The position numbers and the translations under genes were made by a program. From the NCBI GenBank assembly GCA_038245255.1, contig JBBRSQ010000001.1, forward strand, positions 1 through 64,000: a DNA stretch of 64,000 bases. Reading direction: 5' to 3'. This stretch comes from UBA12465 sp038245255 (GTDB lineage Bacteria > Patescibacteriota > Patescibacteriia > Patescibacteriales > UBA12465). Under the pieces are notes generated by a model. It made no database searches, had not been told where the DNA came from, and worked only from the letters and a program-made list of their open reading frames with translations. Shown piece after piece: positions 45,318 to 53,873 of this stretch (position 1 is its first letter; the number at the start of each line of letters is the position of its first letter).

Positions 45318-46205
45318 CTATATTTTTTCCGCGACTCGGAGCTTAGCGCTACGAGCACGTGGATTTTCATTCGTTTCTTTTTCAGTCGGAATTAATGGTC
45401 TTTTTGTCAGTATTTTTATATTTATTTCTGATTTAAAGTATCTTTTTACAATTCTGTCTTCGCCACTGTGAAATGACACTACGACTAGCCTTCCCTCCGG
45501 TTTTAATAAACTAACAGCTAGTGGCAAAACTTCGCTTAAACTTATTAATTCCTCGTTTGTTTCCATTCTTAAAGCTTGGAAGACCCTCGTTGCGACGTGT
45601 ATTTTAGAACCATATTTAAATGGAACTGCCTGCTCAATTACAGCTACTAAATCCCTCGTTGTTTTTATCCTCTTTATCCGTCTCTCACTAACTATCATTT
45701 TTGCAATTCGATAAGCATGTTTTTCTTCTCCGTATTCTCTAAATATTCTGGTTAACTCGAGAAGATCATAATTGTTTACAATTTCTTCAGTTGATCTCTC
45801 ATTAACGGGGCCAAAGGACATATCTAGAGGTCTTTCGCCTTTAAAAGAAAACCCGCGAACCTCATCATCAAGCTGAGCTGACGATAAGCCTAAATCAAAT
45901 ACAATTCCGTCAAACTTCGCTTCACTGGAGATATTTTCGGTTATTACTGTCTGTAAATTTTTAAAGTTATCGTTAATTAAGGTAATATTTTGCAGTTTCT
46001 GTTCATTAATTAATGTCTGGGCATTTTTAATTGCGAGTTCATCTAAATCAATACCAATCACTTGCCCTGTTTTTCCTACTAAATTCGCAATTGCCAGCGT
46101 GTAGCCAGCGCCACCGAGCGTACAATCAATATATTTATTTCCTTGTTTTGGTTTTAAATATTCTAGAACTTCATCTAACATGACCGGCGTATGCTGATAA
46201 ATCAT
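45318..46205 (-). CDS. rsmH: 16S rRNA (cytosine-1402-N4)-methyltransferase
   Basis: RsmH methylates N4 of C1402, the same base whose ribose RsmI (encoded at 4653) modifies. The start HTPVMLDEVLEYLKP, the SAM-binding DCTLGGAGYTLAI and the block FDGIVFDLGLSSAQLDDEVR are characteristic. The C-terminal VVSFHSGEDRIVKRYFK and NPRARSAKLRVAE are also clear. At 295 aa it is full length. It follows mraZ by 4 nt as in most bacteria. Confidence 0.97.
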   Translation of the reverse strand: MIYQHTPVMLDEVLEYLKPKQGNKYIDCTLGGAGYTLAIANLVGKTGQVIGIDLDELAIKNAQTLINEQKLQNITLINDNFKNLQTVITENISSEAKFDGIVFDLGLSSAQLDDEVRGFSFKGERPLDMSFGPVNERSTEEIVNNYDLLELTRIFREYGEEKHAYRIAKMIVSERRIKRIKTTRDLVAVIEQAVPFKYGSKIHVATRVFQALRMETNEELISLSEVLPLAVSLLKPEGRLVVVSFHSGEDRIVKRYFKSEINIKILTKRPLIPTEKETNENPRARSAKLRVAEKI

Positions 46206-46209
46206 AGAG

Positions 46210-46641
46210 TTAAATTCCTAAATCACCCATTTCTTCGGCAATCGCATTACTATTTTTTTCACTTTCCTTTTTATATTTATTCCAAGCCGCTTCATCCCAA
46301 ATCTCTAAATGATTATATAAGCCAGCAACAATTATTTTTTTCTTAAGCCCGGAAAAATTTCGTAAATATTCCGGTAGTGTTATTCTGCCTTGGTTATCAA
46401 ACTCAAGGTCCATGGCTCCAGCTAACATGTGGCGACTAAAAGCCCGCGCCTTAGCAGAACCAATAGGTAAACTTGCAAACTTTTTAGCAATGGTTTCAAA
46501 TTGATCTTTCGAATATAAAAATAAGCAATCGTCCAAACCTTTGGTAACGACTGCTCCTTTTTTTAAAATCGCTCGAAATTTAGCCGGTATAGCTAAGCGG
46601 CCTTTTTCGTCTAAGTTGTGATTGTATTCTCCAATAAACAT
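46210..46641 (-). CDS. mraZ: Transcriptional regulator MraZ
   Basis: MraZ is an AbrB-like ring-forming DNA-binding protein that represses its own dcw operon. Two repeats are seen: MFIGEYNHNLDEKGRLAIPA (residues 1-20) and the second near residue 80 with DNQGRITLPEYLR. The ATG at 46641 starts at the family N-terminus; the longer frame from 46674 would begin inside the operator. The 143 aa are standard. Upstream direct repeats of GTGG-type boxes (46678-46728) match what MraZ binds elsewhere, so autoregulation is likely. Confidence 0.95.
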   Translation of the reverse strand: MFIGEYNHNLDEKGRLAIPAKFRAILKKGAVVTKGLDDCLFLYSKDQFETIAKKFASLPIGSAKARAFSRHMLAGAMDLEFDNQGRITLPEYLRNFSGLKKKIIVAGLYNHLEIWDEAAWNKYKKESEKNSNAIAEEMGDLGI

Positions 46642-46660
46642 ATATTCTTGGGAAAATATT

Positions 46661-46728
46661 GGTGGTGAAGACAAGCATATTCACCACCATTCCCCACAAT
46701 TCACCTTACAAGTATTATTATACACCAC
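46661..46728 (-). promoter_or_regulatory. MraZ operator: tandem GTGG boxes plus inverted repeat
   Basis: On the minus strand three contiguous 10-base units run through 46707-46678: AAGGTGAATT, GTGGGGAATG, GTGGTGAATA. A further GTGGTG (46728-46723) lies in the promoter spacer directly upstream of the -10. In addition GGTGGTGAA (46661-46669) and TTCACCACC (46680-46688) form a 9-bp inverted repeat just before the mraZ ATG. MraZ is known to bind tandem GTG-rich boxes near its own promoter. Confidence 0.75.
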
Positions 46729-46745
46729 TTGCCCCCTCTGGTCAA
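46717..46745 (-). promoter_or_regulatory. Promoter of the mraZ-rsmH-ftsL-ftsI-murF cluster
   Basis: TTGACC (46745-46740) and TATAAT (46722-46717) on the minus strand with a 17-base spacer. The operator boxes overlap and follow it. Confidence 0.85.
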
Positions 46746-46782
46746 CACTATTCTTTATCCTAATGTAAGGCAAAAAATACAA

Positions 46783-46814
46783 AAAAAGAGCACTTTTCAA
46801 CAAGTGTTCTTTTT
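46783..46814 (-). terminator. Terminator after tsaB
   Basis: GAGCACTT (46788-46795) pairs with AAGTGTTC (46802-46809) with one G-T pair, flanked by A and T runs. It separates tsaB from the mraZ promoter. Confidence 0.8.
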
Positions 46815-46868
46815 AAATAAAATTATTTGTCAAAAATTTCTAAAAGTTTTCAACAAGTAACGCACAGC

Positions 46869-47252
46869 CTATAATTTTGGCTTTTTTGAGATTCCAATAT
46901 TCGGTTCGCGGTCATAAATCGGCTCTACGATAGAATAACCCGAAAATTCCTTATTCTTTTTAGATGTTTTTGGCTCAGATTCAACTGGTATTTTTAAAGC
47001 ATAAGCCAGGGCATTGGCTGTAATCACGCCAATTCGCAGCGAAGTAAAGCTACCTCCCTGATTAGCAACGATAATTTTTTTCAGGTCCGTCAATTTAACT
47101 TTGTTTTTAATTAATAAATTATTAATTAGTGGTAGGAGCTTTTCCGCCTGCTGGCGAACGGCCTTTATTTTTTTACTCGCTATTATTTCGCCGCCTTGCT
47201 TAAGACTAATATTAATTTCGTCTTGAAGAACTGTATTTATGTATAATGTCAT
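46869..47252 (-). CDS. tsaB: TsaB-like t6A biosynthesis protein (short form)
   Basis: TsaB partners TsaD in the transfer of threonylcarbamoyl to A37 of tRNAs. The ASKHA-fold signature NQGGSFTSLRIGVITANALA (about residues 64-83) is characteristic, with ALKIPV after it. At 127 aa it is shorter than E. coli TsaB (231 aa), lacking most of the second lobe, as in other CPR and Gram-positive forms. It is 1 nt from dus, in a cysS-dus-tsaB run of tRNA genes. YrdC/TsaC is encoded at 2050. Confidence 0.85.
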   Translation of the reverse strand: MTLYINTVLQDEINISLKQGGEIIASKKIKAVRQQAEKLLPLINNLLIKNKVKLTDLKKIIVANQGGSFTSLRIGVITANALAYALKIPVESEPKTSKKNKEFSGYSIVEPIYDREPNIGISKKPKL

Positions 47253-47253
47253 A

Positions 47254-48204
47254 TTATTTAAGAATTTTTTTTATTTGCGCTAAACTCTCAACTCTAACTA
47301 ATTGCTCACGCAGTTTAGCGGCGCCGGCCATGCCTTGAGTATACCAAACTAAATGCTTACGAAATTCTATAAGTCCCCGCTTCCCTTTTTCTATTTTTTC
47401 AAGTTCGGCGTGGCGAAGAGCTATTTTAAAAATAGCCTTGGTGTTTAAATTTATCAGCCTATTTTCTTTTATTTCTTTAAACATCCACGGTCTTCCTAGA
47501 ACTCCGCGGGCAAGACCAAGGCCGTCAGCGCCAGTTTCACTTAATGTTTTCTTGGCAGCTTTTAAATCATTAATTCCGCCATTAGCTAATATAACACCTT
47601 TAAAAAGAGGTCGCAGAGATTTTATAGTTTTCCAATCCGCTGCTCCGGCAAAGCCCTGACTTAAACTCCTCCCATGGATCATAACGGCAGCCACCGGGAG
47701 ATCAGAAATATTTTGTAAAAATTGCTTGGCGCTGACAGCACCAGCTTGCGTTCTTATTTTTACTGAAACTGGTAAATCGGTATTAGCCAGAACAGCCTCA
47801 ATAACCGCTCGTGAATTTTTCAAATTTTTCATTAAACCAGACCCCGCTCCTTGTTTAATTATTTTAGGAACCGGGCAGCCAAAATTAATATCAATTCCGT
47901 CTGGTTTTATTTCTCGAGTAATTATTTCCGCGGCTACAGCAAAATGTTCAGGGCAAGATCCAAATAATTGCACAACATAATATTTCTCACTCTTACGTTC
48001 ATATTTTAATAAATCCAAAGTCGTGTTCTTCTTAATGTTTTGATTATAAAAAAGAGCGGTCGCTGACGCCATCTCACTATAGACGACATCGGCTCCATAC
48101 TTCTTACAAATTCGTCTAAAAGCCGAATCTGTAAATCCAGCTAAAGGAGCAAGAGCTAGAATCGGTTTTTTTTTATTCTTAAGTTTTATCCAAAAGTTTT
48201 TCAC
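47254..48204 (-). CDS. dus: tRNA-dihydrouridine synthase
   Basis: Dus reduces uridines in tRNA D-loops with FMN and NADPH. The start of the barrel is LALAPLAGFTDSAFRRICKK, the catalytic Cys is in DINFGCPVPKIIKQGAGSG (about residue 103), and KIRTQAG and MIHGRS follow. FMN-phosphate-binding residues are in ILANGGINDL. At 316 aa it is standard. The start codon is GTG (48204-48202), and it overlaps the cysS stop in a GTGA junction, indicating translational coupling. Confidence 0.94.
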   Translation of the reverse strand: MKNFWIKLKNKKKPILALAPLAGFTDSAFRRICKKYGADVVYSEMASATALFYNQNIKKNTTLDLLKYERKSEKYYVVQLFGSCPEHFAVAAEIITREIKPDGIDINFGCPVPKIIKQGAGSGLMKNLKNSRAVIEAVLANTDLPVSVKIRTQAGAVSAKQFLQNISDLPVAAVMIHGRSLSQGFAGAADWKTIKSLRPLFKGVILANGGINDLKAAKKTLSETGADGLGLARGVLGRPWMFKEIKENRLINLNTKAIFKIALRHAELEKIEKGKRGLIEFRKHLVWYTQGMAGAAKLREQLVRVESLAQIKKILK

Positions 48205-49619
48205 AATTTTGAAACTTTATATCCGTTTTTTATATCTTCAATCAAATAGCCTTTTTTCTTTAACTCTTCACGAAGCCTGTCAGACTCATCCCAGTTTTTA
48301 CTAGCTCTAGCCTCCTGACGGCCTTTAATTAGAGCACGAACATCTTCAGCTAATTCTTCAAACTTCAATTCTGGTAAAACTATATTTTCAGCTAATTCTA
48401 GTTTTAATCCTAGAACTTTATCAAAATCTAAAATTGTTCTTAATTTATCAGAATTATTTATCTTCGATTTTAAAACGGCGGATACAACGGCCAAAGCTTT
48501 AGGTAAATTCAAATCATCATTAATAGCCGCGAAAAAATCTTCTTTAAATTTTAAGTCTACTTCTCCGACTTCCTTCCCTAAAGCCGCAACTTGAGAAACA
48601 AGACTATTTAAACCAGCATAAGCCTGAGCAAAACCATCCTCACTATATTCCATTGGTTTGCGGTAATGAACTTGCAGGGCAGCAAAACGATAAGCTAAAG
48701 GGTTTATACCCTTAGCGATTAAGGCTTTATCAAGAGTTAGAAAATTATCTTCACTCTTAGCCATTTTCTTGCCCCCTTTTATATTTAAGAAAGCACCATG
48801 TAGCCAATAATTAAAAAATTTCTTCCCAGTGGCTGCCTCTGATTGGGCGATTTCATTAGTATGATGAATGTTTATATGATCAATTCCACCACAATGGATA
48901 TCCAATTCTTCACCAAGATATTTCAAACTCATTGCCGAGCATTCAATATGCCAGCCCGGAAAACCGATTCCCCAAGGTGAATCCCATTCCATTTGTCTTT
49001 TAGCGACCCCTTCACTCAGCGAAGGAGAAAACTTCCATAAAGCAAAGTCAGTCGGATTTTTCTTTTCTGGATTTTTCTCAACTCGCGCCCCCTCTCTTAA
49101 CTCTTCAAGGGGTAAGTGACTTAGTTTATTATATTCTTTAACTTTTGAGGTATCAAAATATATTCCATCACTTGTTTTATAAGTATAAGCCTTAGACTCA
49201 AGCACTCTTATTAAATCAATCTGCTCAGGAATATTTTCGCTTGCCCGGCAATACAGATTTGGCGACTCAATATTTAAAAGCTCAAGGTCTTTCTTAAACG
49301 CTACTTCATAATAAGCCGCGATTTCGAGCGCGCTCTTACCTTCTCTTTTAGCTCCAATTTCTAGTTTATCTTCGCCCATGTCCATGTCACCAGTTAAGTG
49401 ACCAACGTCGGTAATATTCATGACATGAAAAACTTCATAATTATTATATTCAAGAATCCTTTTTAAGAGGTCCTCAAATAAATACGAGCGCAGATTTCCG
49501 ATATGAGCATAATTATAAACTGTCGGTCCGCAGGTATAAAGTCCGACTTCCCCGGATTTAATCGGCTTGAACTCTTCCTTTTTTCTACTAAGAGTATTGT
49601 ATAAAAATAGTTTATTCAT
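48201..49619 (-). CDS. cysS: Cysteine--tRNA ligase
   Basis: This class I synthetase charges tRNA-Cys. The zinc-binding Cys is in LYTCGPTVYNYAHIGNLRSY, which includes the HIGH motif (HIGN). Other zinc ligands are in GWHIECSAMS and GGIDHINIHHTNE. The KMSKS loop is GGKKMAKSEDNFL, with Ala for the first Ser, a common variant. At 472 aa it is full length. It begins the cysS-dus-tsaB run and diverges from the plus-strand pair at 49786. Confidence 0.96.
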   Translation of the reverse strand: MNKLFLYNTLSRKKEEFKPIKSGEVGLYTCGPTVYNYAHIGNLRSYLFEDLLKRILEYNNYEVFHVMNITDVGHLTGDMDMGEDKLEIGAKREGKSALEIAAYYEVAFKKDLELLNIESPNLYCRASENIPEQIDLIRVLESKAYTYKTSDGIYFDTSKVKEYNKLSHLPLEELREGARVEKNPEKKNPTDFALWKFSPSLSEGVAKRQMEWDSPWGIGFPGWHIECSAMSLKYLGEELDIHCGGIDHINIHHTNEIAQSEAATGKKFFNYWLHGAFLNIKGGKKMAKSEDNFLTLDKALIAKGINPLAYRFAALQVHYRKPMEYSEDGFAQAYAGLNSLVSQVAALGKEVGEVDLKFKEDFFAAINDDLNLPKALAVVSAVLKSKINNSDKLRTILDFDKVLGLKLELAENIVLPELKFEELAEDVRALIKGRQEARASKNWDESDRLREELKKKGYLIEDIKNGYKVSKL

Positions 49620-49688
49620 ATATTTATTATCTAATATAAGTATAAAAGAAATCCCCCTTTTTCACAAATAATACTCAAAAATAATTAA

Positions 49689-49715
49689 TTGACAAAACTC
49701 AATAAATATTATAAA
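49689..49715 (+). promoter_or_regulatory. Promoter of the tandem paralogue pair
   Basis: TTGACA (49689-49694) with TATAAA (49710-49715) at 15 bases, or TAAATT at 17. It lies about 70 bases before the ATG at 49786. Confidence 0.55.
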
Positions 49716-49785
49716 TTAAAGTGTCAATTCATTTGGCAAAAATAGAACCTTAACAATTAAATTAATAACAAACAAAAACCTTAAG

Positions 49786-50457
49786 ATGAAAAAACATTTA
49801 ATTTTCCTAGCAACGATTCTGCTGGCAAGTATTAATTTGACTCTGCTAGCAAATGAATCTGTAAAATCAGATAATCTGAAAATTATTCAAAACCAAAACG
49901 GAAAATATTACATTATCCGAAGTTCTCAAGCATTTGAATCCGTAAATGGTTTTCTGCGCGTACCGATTGTTGATTCGCTCAACTACATTGACCCAGCGAT
50001 TCCTCAAAATATTTGGGTTAAAGCTTATCTGGACAAAAATATCATGTTCGAGATGCGTCATACTGCACGTAGTTTAATAATAATCGAGGACTGGCGTCTC
50101 AAGATTTTTAATCGTTTGGATTACCATTACGCCTCCTTAAATAATGACAGCCTCAAACTGCATACCGACTACAACATTTCGGGCGTAAACGATTCTCAGG
50201 CGACTAGCGGAGGCACAATTTTGCTAATCTGTATATTTATCGCCGGTCTAATATTTGGATCAATAATCAGTAGCCCTAGGGGTTTTAAATTAATGCTATT
50301 ATTACTCGCCGGTTTAATCACAATGCTATTTTTCTACTTCTTTTTCGTCGGGACAATCTACGCTCGCTTATTCCCCCTCGTTCCGTTTATCGTCGGAAAT
50401 TTAGTAATGCTCAGTATCTTAAAATTATTTCGAACTCTAAAGAAAAACAGGTCATGA
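49786..50457 (+). CDS. Secreted/membrane protein, paralogue 1 (223 aa)
   Basis: No family is recognised. There is a signal peptide (about residues 1-22), an outer domain of about 115 residues, and three C-terminal hydrophobic helices (about 145-162, 168-190 and 195-213). The outer domain shares the pattern GxxR..IVDSLxYIxPxIPxxxW with the next gene, so the two are paralogues. The stop codon overlaps the next start (ATGA), so they are translationally coupled. The leader lacks a Shine-Dalgarno and shares a 15-base motif with the 58188 gene. Confidence 0.7.
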   Translation: MKKHLIFLATILLASINLTLLANESVKSDNLKIIQNQNGKYYIIRSSQAFESVNGFLRVPIVDSLNYIDPAIPQNIWVKAYLDKNIMFEMRHTARSLIIIEDWRLKIFNRLDYHYASLNNDSLKLHTDYNISGVNDSQATSGGTILLICIFIAGLIFGSIISSPRGFKLMLLLLAGLITMLFFYFFFVGTIYARLFPLVPFIVGNLVMLSILKLFRTLKKNRS

Positions 50458-51191
50458 AAAAGAAAATTATTTTCGGAATTATTCTCGGGTTAGTAATGTT
50501 TAGCTTCAATTGCTTTGCTCAAAAATTTGAGCAAGAAGATCCCCTGTCACCAATGATTGATGATACAATTATGTTGGCTTCAGATAGTCTGGAAATTGTT
50601 CAGATTAAGGAAAATAAATTCTTCGTTGTTTGCACTACTTGCGAAGTGCTAAGTAGCCACGGATATATGCGGCGAATAATTGTTGATTCACTCTCATACA
50701 TTTCACCTGACATACCAAGAGATTATTGGCTAGAAGCCTACAGCACCAAGCAGGTAACTTATAAACATAAGTTATTGTTGAGCCGACTCGAACTAAAAAA
50801 TTGGAAGCCAATTATGACTTACGTCTGGCAGGACTCTGAAGCTATCTACGCAAGCGATAGTCTTAAGTCAATAAGCACATCCTACATATCCTCAGAAAAC
50901 TACAACAGCCTATTAAGCTCTAAGTTTTCGGCCAACTACTTTTTACTGTTTGTAGTAATAGTCGGATTCATCTGGTTTATAATGTCACTTGATACGGGGA
51001 TAAAAAAAAGCCTCCATGCTTACGGAGAGCTGGCAACTGGATTAGGTATAGCGATTATTTTCTATTTTACTTTTGGAAAAACTTTAGCCGCTTTTATCTT
51101 GCCTCTGATAGCCTTTGTATTAGGGGCATTTATACCATTAATAATTACTAGACTGATTAAAATACTCATTAGATCCGTTAGTAAAAATTAA
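50454..51191 (+). CDS. Secreted/membrane protein, paralogue 2 (245 aa)
   Basis: It has the same architecture as paralogue 1: signal peptide (about residues 1-22), an outer domain with the shared block RRIIVDSLSYISPDIPRDYW (about residues 78-97), and three C-terminal hydrophobic helices (about 160-180, 190-207 and 210-235). Two cysteines (TTCEV region) are unique to this copy. It may form a heteromer with paralogue 1. No enzymatic motif is visible. It ends at a strong terminator at 51213-51247. Confidence 0.7.
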   Translation: MKKKIIFGIILGLVMFSFNCFAQKFEQEDPLSPMIDDTIMLASDSLEIVQIKENKFFVVCTTCEVLSSHGYMRRIIVDSLSYISPDIPRDYWLEAYSTKQVTYKHKLLLSRLELKNWKPIMTYVWQDSEAIYASDSLKSISTSYISSENYNSLLSSKFSANYFLLFVVIVGFIWFIMSLDTGIKKSLHAYGELATGLGIAIIFYFTFGKTLAAFILPLIAFVLGAFIPLIITRLIKILIRSVSKN

Positions 51192-51212
51192 GTTCTTAAA
51201 AATTGAAACAAC

Positions 51213-51247
51213 AAAACCTGGAAAGCATTTATGCCCCAGGTTTTTTT
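51213..51247. terminator. Terminator after the paralogue pair
   Basis: AAAACCTGG (51213-51221) pairs with CCAGGTTTT (51236-51244). An inner GCAT/ATGC stem (51225-51234) and T7 follow. Confidence 0.88.
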
Positions 51248-51286
51248 ATTTTTTTTATTTGCAATTTTTCCAAGGCTTTTCTATAC

Positions 51287-52138
51287 TTAAGCAACTAATT
51301 TTTCTTCATTAAAACAAGCTCTCATCTTTTCAATCGCTGACTGGGTCTTCAATTTTAAATCAGAATTTAAATTTTGGCCGCTAGCCTGAGATTCTAAAGA
51401 AGACAGGAGCTTGAGAAATATTTTTTCTTCAACCGCATTTTTACTGGCTGGATTATTTTTTAAACTTTCTAGTAGCTCCCTCAACTCACCCTTGCTAAGA
51501 GACATATAGAAAGCTGGAATATTTTTAATCTCGGCTCTGACTAACTTTCCGTCCTGCATTTTAGCTCCATATTTTATTCTCGCTCCCCCCTTAGCCATTA
51601 TGCTTTCTAATTTAGAGGATTTTTTTAAGCCACCATCATCTCCCCTATTTCCTAAAACCTCATCAAAACCACAGAGAACTTCACCGGTCGATTTATAGAT
51701 CAGAACCTGATCAACCCCGTGATTATAATCATCGTAATCAGAAGCACGCGCAACTATAAAATACTCTTTAAGAAATTTATGGAGCAAAACCGTTAAAGCC
51801 ATTTCGGTCAAAGTTGAGGGATTTTTTTCCGTGTCGCTTCGCCACTGCTCTCGACTCTTGCCTGCCCCAGAGCTAAAGCCTTCTTCTTGAGCGTCTACGA
51901 GCGCCCTATCACTAGCAGATTCACTACCCTCGAGCAATATCCGCCCGTCATTAGTTAAAAAATTAGCAAATTCAGAATTAACGTCCCTAGCCAAATCGAT
52001 CAAAGCTTTATCTTTTAGGAAAGGCAGATATGTCTCAAGACTAATTTCTTTTTTTGTCTTATCAAACTGACTAAGATCAATTTTTCCAAGTATCTTTAAA
52101 CCTGGTAATTTATTGGCCTCAAAATTTTCTAAACTCAT
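51287..52138 (-). CDS. Hypothetical soluble protein, 283 aa
   Basis: No family is recognised. The protein is soluble and charged. The central block VARASDYDDYNHGVDQVLIY followed by GEVLCGFDEV has acidic residues in a strand-turn-strand pattern that loosely recalls PD-(D/E)XK-type nuclease cores, but I see no certain catalytic lysine and do not assign it. The C-terminal 90 residues are helical (LSKGELRELLESLKNN). It is 10 nt downstream of the Gmad2-like gene, so the two are probably cotranscribed. Confidence 0.65.
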   Translation of the reverse strand: MSLENFEANKLPGLKILGKIDLSQFDKTKKEISLETYLPFLKDKALIDLARDVNSEFANFLTNDGRILLEGSESASDRALVDAQEEGFSSGAGKSREQWRSDTEKNPSTLTEMALTVLLHKFLKEYFIVARASDYDDYNHGVDQVLIYKSTGEVLCGFDEVLGNRGDDGGLKKSSKLESIMAKGGARIKYGAKMQDGKLVRAEIKNIPAFYMSLSKGELRELLESLKNNPASKNAVEEKIFLKLLSSLESQASGQNLNSDLKLKTQSAIEKMRACFNEEKLVA

Positions 52139-52148
52139 ATAATTTTAT

Positions 52149-52799
52149 TTATTTAAATAAAACTGGTACTTTTACTGAAGCATCATTTTCTGGCAAACCG
52201 GAAGGATTATCTTTAGAAATTACTAAATAACCACTAGTCGCCATTGTCAAATATGTTAACTCAGAAGTAAATCTAACCGGCTTTTCAGTCATCCAGTCAT
52301 CTTGAGCGGTACCGTAATGAGCGACAATTAAATTATTATTATTGTCATATAATTTAACTGGCAAAGTCGCTTCAAAAAACCAATTACCAATAGCCGTGCC
52401 TTCAATTTTTAAAGGTGAGCTAACAAGTTCGTTTTGTTTTGGACTAACAACGACTACTTCATTAGAGAAGCTCGCTTGAGGTTCATCTCCTGCCTGAGTG
52501 CTAGTCACAATATCCATTTCACATTTTTCCTCCCAAACACGTAAACACTTCTCTTTTAAATCACACCAAGAATAACCAGCCGAGGCAATACAACCATGTT
52601 CGTCTCGGTCATTTCCGACTAAAGATTCTCCCTGACTACCAGGGCAAAGTGTTGTTGGCCTGGCTGCCTTTGGATTTCCGTGCTTAGCCCATTGACTATC
52701 AGTACAGACCCAATTGTCTTCCTGACTAGTGGCTCGTAAAACAATTGCACTAAAGATAATAACACCAACTACTCCTAACAATAAATAAGATTTTTTCAT
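52149..52799 (-). CDS. Secreted protein with Gmad2-like domain
   Basis: An N-terminal signal or anchor (about residues 3-22) precedes a cysteine-containing region (VCTDSQW, TLCPGSQ, GYSWCDLKEKCLRVW, EKC; likely disulfides outside the cell). The C-terminal 95 residues match the Gmad2 immunoglobulin-like pattern of spore-germination-type proteins: SPLKIEGTAIGNWFFEATLP followed by VKLYDNNNN and SGYLVISKDNPSG. The ATG at 52799 begins the signal peptide; the longer frame adds eight residues. Its promoter appears to lie inside the left inverted repeat. Confidence 0.75.
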   Translation of the reverse strand: MKKSYLLLGVVGVIIFSAIVLRATSQEDNWVCTDSQWAKHGNPKAARPTTLCPGSQGESLVGNDRDEHGCIASAGYSWCDLKEKCLRVWEEKCEMDIVTSTQAGDEPQASFSNEVVVVSPKQNELVSSPLKIEGTAIGNWFFEATLPVKLYDNNNNLIVAHYGTAQDDWMTEKPVRFTSELTYLTMATSGYLVISKDNPSGLPENDASVKVPVLFK

Positions 52800-52827
52800 A
52801 AAATTATTTTTATTAATTACCAACTTA

Positions 52828-53183
52828 TGGTGTCTCTATTGTACCAAGTTAGAACCTATTTTCAAAACAAATGATGTCGCACGCGCGAAGCGCGTGGTGA
52901 AGCGAAACTAAATCGTACGCTCGGAGAATCGCCCTGCCACCGCCTCGCTTCGCTCGGCAACTCCGAAAGAAAAAACACTCCTTGCATTTCTGATTTGGCG
53001 GGGGTGAAATTTCTTTTGAAAAAGGAAAGGGTGTTTTTCTTTCGGGGTTCTGCCCGAAAAGATATTCGGACAGGCGGAGTGCAAATGCAAATGTGGAACG
53101 CGAGCGGAAAATTTTGCGGAGGACTGGGGGTTTGGGCGAAAGGACTCCGCAAAATTCTGTTTCGCGTATTTGATTTTGTGGGG
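52828..53183. repeat. Left arm of a 356-bp inverted repeat
   Basis: It is the reverse complement of 56150-56505 with 2 mismatches (at 52962 and 53059) and no gaps, which I checked base by base. It is GC-richer than its surroundings and has internal structure: CACGCGC/GCGCGTG (52880-52896), a long stem of CCGAAAGAAAAA-type sequence (52963-52978 with 53031-53045), and ATTTTGCGGAG/CTCCGCAAAAT (53111-53121 with 53145-53155). Open frames in it read in several phases and look non-coding. Confidence 0.95.
52838..52865 (-). promoter_or_regulatory. Outward promoter in the left arm
   Basis: On the minus strand TTGAAA (52865-52860) and TACAAT (52843-52838) are 16 bases apart, reading out of the arm into the Gmad2-like gene whose ATG is 38 bases on. 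The right arm holds the same sequence reading the other way. Confidence 0.5.
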
Positions 53184-53240
53184 TGCAGGCAACTAAGAAA
53201 AGAAGATACTATCATATCAAAAAACAAGGATTTATTTATT

Positions 53241-53870
53241 TTATGATAATTTTATTTTTCCAAAGCTATTTTCTTTAATTTCACTTGATAAATTTAATCT
53301 TTCTCTAACTTTATTATTTATTTCTTGAATTGTTTCTTTTAAATCTCCATTGTTATTGATAAAATCGATAGAAATACCAAGTTCTTTAGCCTGTTTAATG
53401 GCTTCATTTTTTTCTAATTCTAATTGCTCTTGTATATAATTAAAATCTATAACTCTATCATTTCTTTCAGAAATATCTTTTATTCTTCTATTGAGAATAT
53501 TCTCTGGAGTTGAATTAACAACGAAAATCGCTTTCATTTGCTCATAATCTTCATTACGAATATTCCTCACAGAAAAATCTTTACCTTCTACTTCAAAATA
53601 AATAAAATGACCATCTAAAATTCTAATTGTATAAGGATCATTTTTATCTTCCTCATAAATTATTCTAAACATTTCTGGTCTATATTTTCCACGAACATCA
53701 TCTGGTAGTTTTCTAAATTCTTCTGGAGAAATATCACCAGCAAGATGGCACAGAATTGGTAAACCGCGAATTCTAAGAGCCTTATGACTTTCATCATTCA
53801 ATCTCTCTACAAGTCCTTTAATTACAGAAGTTTTTCCAGTACCAGGTATTCCAGCAACGTAAATAAACAT
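53241..53870 (-). CDS. P-loop nucleotide kinase, archaeal adenylate-kinase-like
   Basis: Walker A is YVAGIPGTGKTSVIKGL (residues 4-20). SPEEFRKLPDDVRGKYRPEM followed by a strand, ILDGHFIYFE, and the lid-like region NRRIKDISERNDRVID recall archaeal adenylate kinase (AdkA) and related AAA_33 kinases rather than bacterial Adk. It likely phosphorylates a nucleotide or nucleotide-like product. The 209-aa protein is the last gene of the cassette, 3 nt after the CYTH gene. Arginines are coded almost only by AGA. The substrate is not known; a nucleotide made by the upstream genes is an inference. Confidence 0.78.
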   Translation of the reverse strand: MFIYVAGIPGTGKTSVIKGLVERLNDESHKALRIRGLPILCHLAGDISPEEFRKLPDDVRGKYRPEMFRIIYEEDKNDPYTIRILDGHFIYFEVEGKDFSVRNIRNEDYEQMKAIFVVNSTPENILNRRIKDISERNDRVIDFNYIQEQLELEKNEAIKQAKELGISIDFINNNGDLKETIQEINNKVRERLNLSSEIKENSFGKIKLS

Positions 53871-53873
53871 AAA

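Noticed and set aside
52860..53183. CRISPR array or tandem-repeat locus in the arm
   Set aside because: The arm has palindromes and one mirror-image partner but no regularly spaced direct repeats with variable spacers. No cas gene is in the window.
52862..53246. Open frames of 80-120 codons inside the left arm, and their mirror copies at 56078-56471
   Set aside because: They are open in several frames and on both strands of the same GC-rich repeat, follow the repeat's palindromes and have no start signals. Most likely non-coding.
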